Shown here: positions 43,091 to 50,706 of the stretch, in pieces
Position numbering within the stretch: the stretch's first letter is position 1
Layout of the letters: every line of letters begins with the position of its first letter
Source of the DNA: CAVQCJ01 sp963711005
GTDB lineage: Bacteria > Actinomycetota > Actinomycetes > Prado026
NCBI GenBank assembly: GCA_963711005.1
Contig: CAVQCJ010000004.1
Span: 372,001 to 436,000, forward strand
DNA: 64,000 nt
Reading direction: 5' to 3'
The notes under the pieces: model-generated
Databases searched by the model: none
The model's input: only the letters and a program-made list of their open reading frames with translations
Told to the model about the DNA's origin: nothing
Made by a program: the position numbers and the translations under genes

Positions 43091-45163
43091 ATGGGGGAAC
43101 TGTCCACCCGGCCTTCGCTGGCCCGCTGGTCGCTGTTCTCCCTGACCTGGCACTTCGCCGTGTGGGTCGGCTGGGCCCTGGTCGTCGTCGCCGCCGTGAA
43201 GGTGCAGCCGATCATGGGCGAGATGCCCGCGGCCTTCTGGGTGGTCGCCGCCCTGGTCCTGCTCGGCGAGCTCCGTCCGGTGCGCACCGCGGGCGCGTAC
43301 GACTCGCAGGGCACCGTCACCTCCACCGCCTTCGTGTTCGCGATCATGTACATGTGGGGGCTGTGGCCCGCACTGCTGCTGCAGGCGGGCGTCACCGTCA
43401 CCTCCGAGCTGGTCAAGCGCAAGCCGCCGTGGAAGCTGTTCTTCAACGTCGGGCAGTACGTGATCTCGGCCGCCGCGGCCTCGGTCCCGATGGTCATCGC
43501 CGGTCTGCCGCACGGGCTGGCGCCGGCCGGTCGTGCGCTGACCGGCTCGGACCTGCTCTGGATCGTCCCGACCTGGGTCGTCTGGTTCCTGGTCAACAAC
43601 ATCCTGGTGTCCGGTGTCGGCGCCGACACAGGGCAGTCGTTCCGCGAGGCGTTCACCGAGGACTTCTCGTACTACGTGGTGACGACCGCGGCGGTGCTGG
43701 CGCTGTCGCCGCTGGTCGTGCTCGCCGCCGTGAGCAGCCCGTGGTACGTGCCGTTGCTCCTGATCCCGATGTTCGCGGTCCACAAGACCGCCCGGATGTC
43801 GGTCGTCGAGCAGCACGCCGCCCTGCACGACCCGCTGACCGGGCTGCCCAACCGCAAGCTGCTGCTGCAACGGCTCGGCGAGGCGGTCGAGCGTCCGGAC
43901 ATCGAGCGGTTCTCGGTCGCGCTGCTGGACCTGGACAGGTTCAAGGAGGTCAACGACACCCTCGGCCACCACGTCGGCGACCGGCTGCTCGAGCTGGTGG
44001 CGCAGCGGATCCAGGCCGTGCTGCGGCCGGAGGACCTGGTGGCCCGGCTCGGCGGCGACGAGTTCGCCGTGGTGATGCCCGAGGTCGGGTCGGGCGACCA
44101 CGTCGCCGAGGTGTCGCGGCGGGTTCGCGACGCGCTGGTCGAGCCGTTCAACCTCGAGGAGGTGCTCCTCGAGCTGGAGGCGAGCATCGGGGTCGCCGTC
44201 TACCCCGACCACGGCACCGACGTCGAGCAGCTGATGCGCCGGGCCGACGTCGCGATGTACCTGGCCAAGGAGCAGCACACCGGCGTCGAGGTGTACGACC
44301 CGGCCCGGGACCGCAACTCGACCGACCGGCTCGGGCTGCTGGCCGCGCTGCGCCGCGCCCTGGACGCCGACGAGCTCGAGCTGCACTACCAGCCCAAGGT
44401 CACGCTGGGGGACCGGGTCGACGTCGGCTCGCAGGTGGTCGGCGTCGAGGCGCTGGTGCGCTGGAACCACCCGAGCCGCGGCTTCATCCCGCCGGACGAG
44501 TTCATCCCGCTGGCCGAGACGTCCGGGCTGATGCACCGGCTCACCGACTTCGTCATCGACACCGCGCTCGCGCAGGTCGCGCTGTGGCGATCCGAGGGGC
44601 TGCCGGTCGCGGTCGCCGTCAACGTGTCGGCGCGCGACCTGCACGGCACCGAGCTGGCCCGCACCGTCTCCGAAGGTCTCGCCCGGCACCGCGTACCCGC
44701 CCCGCTGCTCAAGCTCGAGCTCACGGAGCGGACCTTGATGGCCGAGCACAGCCGGGTGCTGGACACGCTGATCGCGCTGGAGGCGCTCGACGTCGAGCTC
44801 AGCCTCGACGACTTCGGCACCGGGTACTCGTCGATGTTCATGCTCAAACGGTTGCCGGTGAGCGAGATCAAGGTGGACCGCTCGTTCGTGAGCAAGCTGG
44901 CCGACCAGGGCGAGGACGCCTCGATCGTGCGCTCGATCATCGACCTCGCGCACGCGCTCGGGCTGCAGGCGGTCGCCGAGGGTGTCGAGACGGTCGAGGT
45001 CTGGGAGCAGCTACAGGACCTGGGCTGCGACACCGCCCAGGGCTGGTACGTCGCACGGCCGATGCCGGCCGACGCCGCGACCGCGTGGCTGCACGAGCAC
45101 GCCGACCCGACCGCGCTGGCCCGCAGCGACCACACCCTGCGCCTCGTCGGCCCCGGCGCCTGA
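43091..45163 (+). CDS. Membrane GGDEF-EAL protein (c-di-GMP turnover), copy 2
   Basis: 690 residues with the same layout as the protein coded at 39927. The membrane sensor (residues 15-240, with 'LLGELRPV' and 'FVFAIMYMWGLWPALLLQ') is followed by GGDEF ('LTGLPNRKLLLQRL', 'RPED' I-site, 'LGGDEFAVV') and EAL ('VEALVRWNHP', 'NVSARDL', 'LDDFGTGYSS', 'AEGVET'). All catalytic motifs are intact. GGGAGG at 43081-43086 precedes ATG 43091. Sequence agreement over the whole length indicates an old tandem duplication, now split by marR and the cupin. Confidence 0.93.
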   Translation: MGELSTRPSLARWSLFSLTWHFAVWVGWALVVVAAVKVQPIMGEMPAAFWVVAALVLLGELRPVRTAGAYDSQGTVTSTAFVFAIMYMWGLWPALLLQAGVTVTSELVKRKPPWKLFFNVGQYVISAAAASVPMVIAGLPHGLAPAGRALTGSDLLWIVPTWVVWFLVNNILVSGVGADTGQSFREAFTEDFSYYVVTTAAVLALSPLVVLAAVSSPWYVPLLLIPMFAVHKTARMSVVEQHAALHDPLTGLPNRKLLLQRLGEAVERPDIERFSVALLDLDRFKEVNDTLGHHVGDRLLELVAQRIQAVLRPEDLVARLGGDEFAVVMPEVGSGDHVAEVSRRVRDALVEPFNLEEVLLELEASIGVAVYPDHGTDVEQLMRRADVAMYLAKEQHTGVEVYDPARDRNSTDRLGLLAALRRALDADELELHYQPKVTLGDRVDVGSQVVGVEALVRWNHPSRGFIPPDEFIPLAETSGLMHRLTDFVIDTALAQVALWRSEGLPVAVAVNVSARDLHGTELARTVSEGLARHRVPAPLLKLELTERTLMAEHSRVLDTLIALEALDVELSLDDFGTGYSSMFMLKRLPVSEIKVDRSFVSKLADQGEDASIVRSIIDLAHALGLQAVAEGVETVEVWEQLQDLGCDTAQGWYVARPMPADAATAWLHEHADPTALARSDHTLRLVGPGA

Positions 45164-45180
45164 CTCCCCACCGGTTCCAC

Positions 45181-45245
45181 ACCCCGCGTCGGGGTCACCG
45201 ACCCGGTCTACGGTGCGTTTCGCCCCGACACCGGGTGTGAAACGC
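45181..45245 (+). terminator. Two hairpins between the second GGDEF-EAL gene and gatC
   Basis: ACCCCG-CGT-CGGGGT (45181-45195) and a longer structure with outer arms GCGTTTC/GAAACGC (45215-45245). Neither is followed by a T-run. They could end the GGDEF-EAL message before the gatC promoter. Confidence 0.4.
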
Positions 45246-45273
45246 CGGGGGTGGGCGGCGCTGGGCCTGCGCC

Positions 45274-45279
45274 TAGGAT
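45274..45279 (+). promoter_or_regulatory. Candidate -10 box of gatC (leaderless)
   Basis: TAGGAT ends 7 bases before the gatC ATG at 45287. No Shine-Dalgarno sequence. This also favours 45287 over the in-frame ATG at 45278. Confidence 0.5.
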
Positions 45280-45286
45280 GCGCAGC

Positions 45287-45598
45287 ATGTCTGCGGAGTC
45301 GCCGTCCTTGGGCCTCGACGAGGTGCGTCACCTGGCTGCACTGGCCCGGATCGAGCTCGACGACGAGCACCTGGCCCGCCTGGCCGGGCAGCTCGACGTC
45401 ATCCTGCACTCGGTCGCGCAGGTCGCCGAGGTCGCCGGCGCGGACGTCCCGCCGACCTCGCACCCGTTGCCGCTGACCAACGTGTTCCGGGCCGACCAGG
45501 TACGCCCGAGCCTGTCCGCCGCAGACGCGCTGGCCGCCGCCCCCGCCGTCGAGGCCGGGCGCTTCAGGGTCCCGCGCATCCTCGACGAAGAAGCGTGA
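45287..45598 (+). CDS. gatC: Asp-tRNA(Asn)/Glu-tRNA(Gln) amidotransferase subunit C
   Basis: A 103-residue protein. 'LDEVRHLAALARIELDDEHLARLAGQL' and the end 'GRFRVPRILDE' are the GatC hallmarks. It stabilises GatA and binds at the GatA-GatB interface. Head of the gatCAB operon; its stop overlaps the gatA start by 4 bases. Confidence 0.96.
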   Translation: MSAESPSLGLDEVRHLAALARIELDDEHLARLAGQLDVILHSVAQVAEVAGADVPPTSHPLPLTNVFRADQVRPSLSAADALAAAPAVEAGRFRVPRILDEEA

Positions 45599-47121
45599 GC
45601 GGCGATGCGGGCATGACCGACCTGACCCGGTTGACGGCAGCGGCCACTGCCGCTCTGGTGGCGTCCGGAGAGGCGTCCGCGGTCGAAGTGGCGCAGGCGC
45701 ACCTGGACCGCATCGGCGCCGTCGACGGTGCCGTGCACGCCTTCCTGCACGTCGACACCGGGGGCGCGCTCGCTGCGGCCGCCGCGGTCGACGCCGACCG
45801 CGCGGCGGGCCGTCCGCTGTCCCCGCTGGCCGGCGTACCCCTCGCCCTCAAGGACGTGCTGACCATGCGCGGCGTCCCGACCACCTGCGGGTCGCGGATC
45901 CTGGACGGCTGGAGGCCGGCGTACGACGCGACGGTGGTCAGCCGGCTCAAGGCCGGGGGCGTGGTCATCCTCGGCAAGACGAACATGGACGAGTTCGCGA
46001 TGGGCTCGTCCACCGAGCACTCGGCGTTCGGTCCGACGCACAACCCGTGGGACCTCGGGCGGATCCCGGGCGGGTCCGGCGGCGGCTCGGCCGCGGCGGT
46101 CGCGTCGCACCAGGCGCCGCTGGCGATCGGCACCGACACCGGGGGTTCGATCCGGCAGCCGGCCGCCGTCACCGGGACGGTCGGCGTCAAGCCCACTTAC
46201 GGCGCGGTGTCGCGGTACGGGCTGGTGGCGCTGGCGTCCTCGCTCGACCAGGCCGGGCCGTGCGCGCGCACGGTGCTGGACGCCGCGCTGCTGCACGAAG
46301 TGGTCGCCGGGCACGACCCGCTCGACTCGACGTCGGTCGACCAGCCGGTGCCGGCGGTGGTCGACGCGGCGCGTCGCGCGGACGTGCGCGGGATGCGCGT
46401 GGGCGTGGTGCGCGAGCTCACCGGCGACGGCTACCAGGCCGGCGTGCAGCAGCGCTTCGACGAGGCCGTCGCCCTGCTCGGCGACCTGGGTGCGGAGGTC
46501 GTCGAGGTGTCGTGCCCGCACTTCCCGTACGCGCTCGGGGCCTACTACCTGATCCTGCCGAGCGAGGCGTCCAGCAACCTGGCCAAGTTCGACGGGATGC
46601 GGTTCGGGCTGCGGGCCGGGGACGACGGCTCCGCGTCGACCGAACAGGTCATGGCCCGCACCCGGGCCGCCGGGTTCGGCGACGAGGTGATCCGCCGGAT
46701 CATCCTCGGCACGTACGCGTTGTCGGCCGGCTACTACGACGCGTACTACGGCTCGGCGCAGAAGGTGCGAACGCTCATCCAGCGCGACTTCGCGGCGGCT
46801 TTCGAGACGGTCGACGTGCTGGTCTCGCCGACAGCGCCCACAACGGCGTTCCGGTTCGGCGAGAAGCTGGACGACCCGTTGGCGATGTACCTCAACGACG
46901 TCGCCACCATCCCGGCCAACCTGGCCGGCACCCCGGGGCTGTCGCTGCCGGCCGGGCTGGCGCCCGAGGACGGCTTGCCGGTGGGGATCCAGGTAATGGC
47001 ACCGGCGCTGGCCGACGACCGGTTGTACCGGGTCGGGGCGGCGCTCGAGGCGGCGCTGCTGGACCGCTGGGGCGCCCCGCTGCTCGACTCCGCCCCGGCG
47101 CTGGTCGAGGTGGCCCGGTGA
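45595..47121 (+). CDS. gatA: Asp-tRNA(Asn)/Glu-tRNA(Gln) amidotransferase subunit A
   Basis: 508 residues from GTG 45595. Amidase-signature enzyme that releases ammonia from glutamine. The Ser-cisSer-Lys triad is Lys86 ('LALKDVL'), Ser161 and Ser185 ('GGSGGGSAA', 'DTGGSIRQPA'). ATG 45613 is an alternative start. Ends with a 4-base overlap into gatB. Confidence 0.97.
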   Translation: MSGDAGMTDLTRLTAAATAALVASGEASAVEVAQAHLDRIGAVDGAVHAFLHVDTGGALAAAAAVDADRAAGRPLSPLAGVPLALKDVLTMRGVPTTCGSRILDGWRPAYDATVVSRLKAGGVVILGKTNMDEFAMGSSTEHSAFGPTHNPWDLGRIPGGSGGGSAAAVASHQAPLAIGTDTGGSIRQPAAVTGTVGVKPTYGAVSRYGLVALASSLDQAGPCARTVLDAALLHEVVAGHDPLDSTSVDQPVPAVVDAARRADVRGMRVGVVRELTGDGYQAGVQQRFDEAVALLGDLGAEVVEVSCPHFPYALGAYYLILPSEASSNLAKFDGMRFGLRAGDDGSASTEQVMARTRAAGFGDEVIRRIILGTYALSAGYYDAYYGSAQKVRTLIQRDFAAAFETVDVLVSPTAPTTAFRFGEKLDDPLAMYLNDVATIPANLAGTPGLSLPAGLAPEDGLPVGIQVMAPALADDRLYRVGAALEAALLDRWGAPLLDSAPALVEVAR

Positions 47122-48644
47122 CCGCCGTGCACGACGTGCCCCTCGTCGACTTCGAGGACGTCGTGGCCCGCTACGACCCCGTGCTCGGGCTGGAGGTGCA
47201 CGTCGAGCTGGGCACCGCGACCAAGATGTTCTGCGGGTGCGCGACGACGTTCGGCGCCGAGCCGAACACGCAGACCTGCCCGACGTGTCTCGGGCTGCCC
47301 GGCTCGCTGCCGGTGGTGAACGCGGTCGCCATCGAGTCGGCGATCCGGATCGGGCTCGCCCTCAACTGCACGATCGCACCGTGGTCACGGTTCGCCCGGA
47401 AGAACTACTTCTACCCGGACATGCCGAAGAACTACCAGATCTCGCAGTACGACGAGCCGATCGCCCACGACGGCTGGATCGACGTCGAGGTGCCCACCGG
47501 CGACGGGCCGCGCACGTTCCGGGTCGAGATCGAGCGCGCGCACATGGAGGAGGACACCGGCAAGACCAGCCACCAGGGCGGTGACACCGGTCGCATCCAC
47601 GGTGCCGACTACTCCCTCGTCGACTACAACCGGGCCGGCATCCCGCTGATCGAGGTCGTCACCAGGCCGGTCACCGGCGCCGGCGGGCTGGCCCCCGAGG
47701 TCGCCCGCGCGTACGTCGCGGAGCTGCGTTCGCTGTTCGTGGCGCTCGGGGTCTCCGACGCGCTCATGCATCAGGGCTCGCTGCGGTGCGACGTCAACCT
47801 GTCGCTGCGCGCGTCGCCGGACGCACCGCTCGGCACCCGGACGGAGACCAAGAACGTCAACTCGCTGCGGTCGGTCGCGTCGGCGGTGCGGTACGAGATG
47901 AGCCGGCAGGCGGCCGTGCTGGACGCCGGTGGCCGGATCGTGCAGGAGACCCGGCACTGGCACGAGGACACCGGCGTCACGACCTCGGGCCGCAGCAAGG
48001 AGGAGGCCGAGGACTACCGGTACTTCCCCGAGCCCGACCTGGTCCCGGTCGCGCCAGCTGCAGCCTGGGTCGAGGAGCTGCGCGGCACGCTCCCGGAGAT
48101 GCCGTCCGTGCACCGCCGAAGGCTGCAGGAGGCCTGGGGGATCAGCGACTTCGAGATGCAGTCCGTGGTCAACGCGGGGGCGCTCGACGCGATCGAGGCG
48201 ACCGTCGCCGCCGGCGCCGACCCCGCCGCCGCCCGCAACTGGTGGCTCGGAGAGCTGGCCCGGATCGCGAACGAGCGCGGCGTCGAGGTCGGCGATCTGC
48301 CGGTCACGCCCGCGCACGTGGCCCGGGTGATCGAGCTGGTCGAGTCCAAGGCGCTCACCGCGACGCTGGCCCGCCAGGTCGTGGACGGGGTGCTGGCCGG
48401 AGAGGGCGGCCCTGACGACGTCGTCGCCGCGCGCGGGCTGCAAGTGGTCAGCGACGACGGCCCGCTGCTGGCGGCCATCGACGAGGCGCTCGCGGCGAAC
48501 CCGGACGTCGCCGAGAAGATCCGGTCCGGCAAGGTCGCCGCGGCCGGCGCGATCGTCGGCGCCGTCATGAAGGCGACCCGCGGTCAGGCAGACGCCGCCC
48601 GCGTCCGCACGCTTCTGCTCGAGCGCCTCGGCATCCCCGAGTAA
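47118..48644 (+). CDS. gatB: Asp-tRNA(Asn)/Glu-tRNA(Gln) amidotransferase subunit B
   Basis: This gene encodes 508 residues from GTG 47118. It activates Glu- or Asp-tRNA with ATP and transfers ammonia. Visible are 'GLEVHVEL', the zinc-binding cysteines ('CGCATTFG', 'CPTCLGLPG'), 'DYNRAGIPLIEVVTRP' and the C-terminal YqeY-like tail domain. Here gatA and gatB are adjacent, while in M. tuberculosis pfkA lies between them. Confidence 0.97.
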   Translation: MTAVHDVPLVDFEDVVARYDPVLGLEVHVELGTATKMFCGCATTFGAEPNTQTCPTCLGLPGSLPVVNAVAIESAIRIGLALNCTIAPWSRFARKNYFYPDMPKNYQISQYDEPIAHDGWIDVEVPTGDGPRTFRVEIERAHMEEDTGKTSHQGGDTGRIHGADYSLVDYNRAGIPLIEVVTRPVTGAGGLAPEVARAYVAELRSLFVALGVSDALMHQGSLRCDVNLSLRASPDAPLGTRTETKNVNSLRSVASAVRYEMSRQAAVLDAGGRIVQETRHWHEDTGVTTSGRSKEEAEDYRYFPEPDLVPVAPAAAWVEELRGTLPEMPSVHRRRLQEAWGISDFEMQSVVNAGALDAIEATVAAGADPAAARNWWLGELARIANERGVEVGDLPVTPAHVARVIELVESKALTATLARQVVDGVLAGEGGPDDVVAARGLQVVSDDGPLLAAIDEALAANPDVAEKIRSGKVAAAGAIVGAVMKATRGQADAARVRTLLLERLGIPE

Positions 48645-48659
48645 GGCCGGCCCGCCGGG

Positions 48660-49337
48660 TCAGGGCCGCAGCACGGCGTAGGCGCGGACCGGGAACGTGC
48701 CCATGCCGCGGACCGGGACCGGAGCCGCGTGCAGCTCGAACCCGTCGGCCGGGAGCTGGTCGAGCCGGGTCAGGTGCTCGAGCACCGGGATGCCCAGCCC
48801 GAGCAGCAGCGTGTGCACCGGCCGCTCGCCGTCCTTCCCGCTGTCGACGTTCAGCGAGTCGATCCCGACGAGCCCGGCGCCGTGGTCGACCAACCACTGC
48901 GCCGCGTCCCGGGTCAGGTGCGGCGCGTCCGGGCCGCCGTACGAGTCCTTGCGCCACTTGCGGTCCCACCCGGTCCGCACCAGCACGGCGCAGCCCGCGA
49001 CGTCGACGGGACCGAACGCCGTACGGTCGATCGCCGGGCCGGCGCCGGTCGCGTCGACGACCACACCCGGCAACCCGGCGACCCGCTCCAGCGGGACGTC
49101 GGCCAGGTCGGCCGCACCGCGATGCCGGTGCGAGGGCGCGTCCAGGTACGTCCCGGTGTTGGCGATCATGTCGATGCGCCCGATCTGGAACTCGGTGCCG
49201 GGCGCGTACCGGCTCGTGGAGTCCTCCCACGACAGATAGTCCGAGATGCGCGGGACCGGCAGCCCCGGGTAGGTGACCATGCCGTCCTCGAGCACATGGG
49301 TGAGGTCGACGAGACGCGGGCGGTCGGTTCGTGTCAT
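48660..49337 (-). CDS. Cyclase/kynurenine-formamidase-family protein with altered metal motif
   Basis: Product of 225 residues from ATG 49337. The family's metal motif HxGTHxDxPxH reads here 'ANTGTYLDAPSHRHRG', with Asn60 and Tyr64 in place of two histidines and Asp66 and His70 kept. The rest ('VDLTHVLEDGMVTYPG', 'LVGIDSLNVD') is typical. Members hydrolyse cyclic amides or N-formyl groups with Zn or Mn; the changed ligands suggest another metal geometry or a non-hydrolase role. Convergent with gatB (15-base gap). Confidence 0.82.
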   Translation of the reverse strand: MTRTDRPRLVDLTHVLEDGMVTYPGLPVPRISDYLSWEDSTSRYAPGTEFQIGRIDMIANTGTYLDAPSHRHRGAADLADVPLERVAGLPGVVVDATGAGPAIDRTAFGPVDVAGCAVLVRTGWDRKWRKDSYGGPDAPHLTRDAAQWLVDHGAGLVGIDSLNVDSGKDGERPVHTLLLGLGIPVLEHLTRLDQLPADGFELHAAPVPVRGMGTFPVRAYAVLRP

Positions 49338-49417
49338 GCGCACACGCTGTGGGATCCGGGCCGGTGGCTGCAACCCGGCGCGGACACCCGGTAGCCGATC
49401 GGCGGGCGCCTGGCGCC

Positions 49418-50476
49418 CTAGGCCTCGTAGATGGTGCCGTCGGTCACGTGGATCGGGATGCTGGGCAGCGGCGACGGGGCCGGGCCGGACAGCACCGCGC
49501 CGGTCGACCCGTCGAACGACGAGGCGTGGCACGGGCAGAAGAACTGGCCCTGCTGGAACTCGACCTGGCACCCCGCGTGCGTGCACACGGCGCTGAACGC
49601 CTTGAACGTCCCCTGCGAGGGCTGGACGACGAACGCGGGCTGGCCGTTCGCGGGGTCGGTGAACTGCGCGGCCCCGCCGACGGGGACCTGCGAGGTCGGG
49701 CCGATCGCGGTGCCGGCCGTCGACGACCCGGACGGGCTGGGCGTGGCCGTCCCGCCCGAAGGTCCGGACGAGCCGCCGGTGGGCGCCAGGCCCGGCGCGG
49801 CGACGGCGCGGCGGTGCGCGTCGGCGGCGGCGGCACCGCCGAGGACCGCCGCGAGCCCGCCCAGCGTGGCCGCCAGAATGCCGGTCCGGACGACCGTCCG
49901 CCGCTCGACGGCCTGGGCCTGCGCCGCCGGGACGGGCCGACCGGGGCGCACCCCGAGCTGCTCGGCCGCCTGGGCCCGCAGCAGGGAGACCACGGAGAAC
50001 CGGCCGCCGTCGCCCGCGAGCAGGATCGGCGTCCATGCGAAGACGAAGACGATGTCCGAGCCGAAGAAGTACGGCCGGGTGCTCCAGCTGACGGTGAGGA
50101 AGAACGACAGCGACAGCAGCAGGCCGCCCAGCGCCGCCAGCCGCGTCCACAGACCGAGCAGGACGCCGAGCCCGACCGCGAGCTCCCCGAACGCAATCGC
50201 CAGCCCGGTCACGAGCGATGCGTGGGCCGACAGCGAGACCAGCGGCCCGATCGGGCTGGTCTGCGCGGCCCGCTCCATCTGCGCCTGGACAGAGTTCGGC
50301 GAGGACGCGTCGAAGTACGTGGGGTCGGTCAGCTTGAGCACGCCGGCGTAGACGAACGTGACGCCGAGGAACAGGCGCAGCGGCAGCAGCACCCAGCCCG
50401 GGTCGCGCAGGCGTGGTGAGGTCCGGATCCGCTCGAAGAGCGAGTCGGGCGGCGGCCCCTTCCGGCCGGCGCTCAC
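49418..50476 (-). CDS. DoxX-Rieske fusion protein
   Basis: A 352-residue protein. Residues 28-165 are a four-helix DoxX domain. Residues 191-220 look like an internal Tat-type signal ('ERRTVVRTG' then a hydrophobic Ala/Gly/Leu stretch). A Ser/Pro/Gly linker leads to a Rieske [2Fe-2S] domain with Cys298-His300 and Cys314-His317 ligands and the disulfide pair Cys303/Cys316. The Rieske domain would face outward, anchored by DoxX. It is the last gene of the redox operon, starting at GTG 50476 with a 4-base overlap with the ferredoxin gene. Partners are unproven. Confidence 0.9.
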   Translation of the reverse strand: MSAGRKGPPPDSLFERIRTSPRLRDPGWVLLPLRLFLGVTFVYAGVLKLTDPTYFDASSPNSVQAQMERAAQTSPIGPLVSLSAHASLVTGLAIAFGELAVGLGVLLGLWTRLAALGGLLLSLSFFLTVSWSTRPYFFGSDIVFVFAWTPILLAGDGGRFSVVSLLRAQAAEQLGVRPGRPVPAAQAQAVERRTVVRTGILAATLGGLAAVLGGAAAADAHRRAVAAPGLAPTGGSSGPSGGTATPSPSGSSTAGTAIGPTSQVPVGGAAQFTDPANGQPAFVVQPSQGTFKAFSAVCTHAGCQVEFQQGQFFCPCHASSFDGSTGAVLSGPAPSPLPSIPIHVTDGTIYEA

Positions 50477-50706
50477 GCGCGGTCACCGCGCATCAGCCGC
50501 AGCGCCAGGGTCGGGCACGCGCTGACCGCGGCCCGCGCATGCCCGTAGGCGAGGCCGGGCACCGGACGCCGCACGATGGGGTACCCCCACTCGTCCAGGT
50601 CCACGACCTCCGGGACCAGCTCTGCGCACAGACCGTGCGCGCGGCACAGGATCGGGTCGACGTCGAGGGTCCAGCTCGGCGGCACGAACCCCGGTTGCAG
50701 CGTCAT
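50473..50706 (-). CDS. Small single-cluster ferredoxin (CxxHxxC...CP)
   Basis: 77 residues from ATG 50706, overlapping the flavoprotein stop by 4 bases. Ligand pattern Cys21-x2-His24-x2-Cys27 and Cys64-Pro is that of actinobacterial 3Fe-4S ferredoxins that serve cytochromes P450. No P450 is near; here it may carry electrons between the NuoF-like protein and the Rieske or cytochrome b partner. Too short to stand out from the long overlapping frame, but the motifs are clear. Confidence 0.9.
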   Translation of the reverse strand: MTLQPGFVPPSWTLDVDPILCRAHGLCAELVPEVVDLDEWGYPIVRRPVPGLAYGHARAAVSACPTLALRLMRGDRA

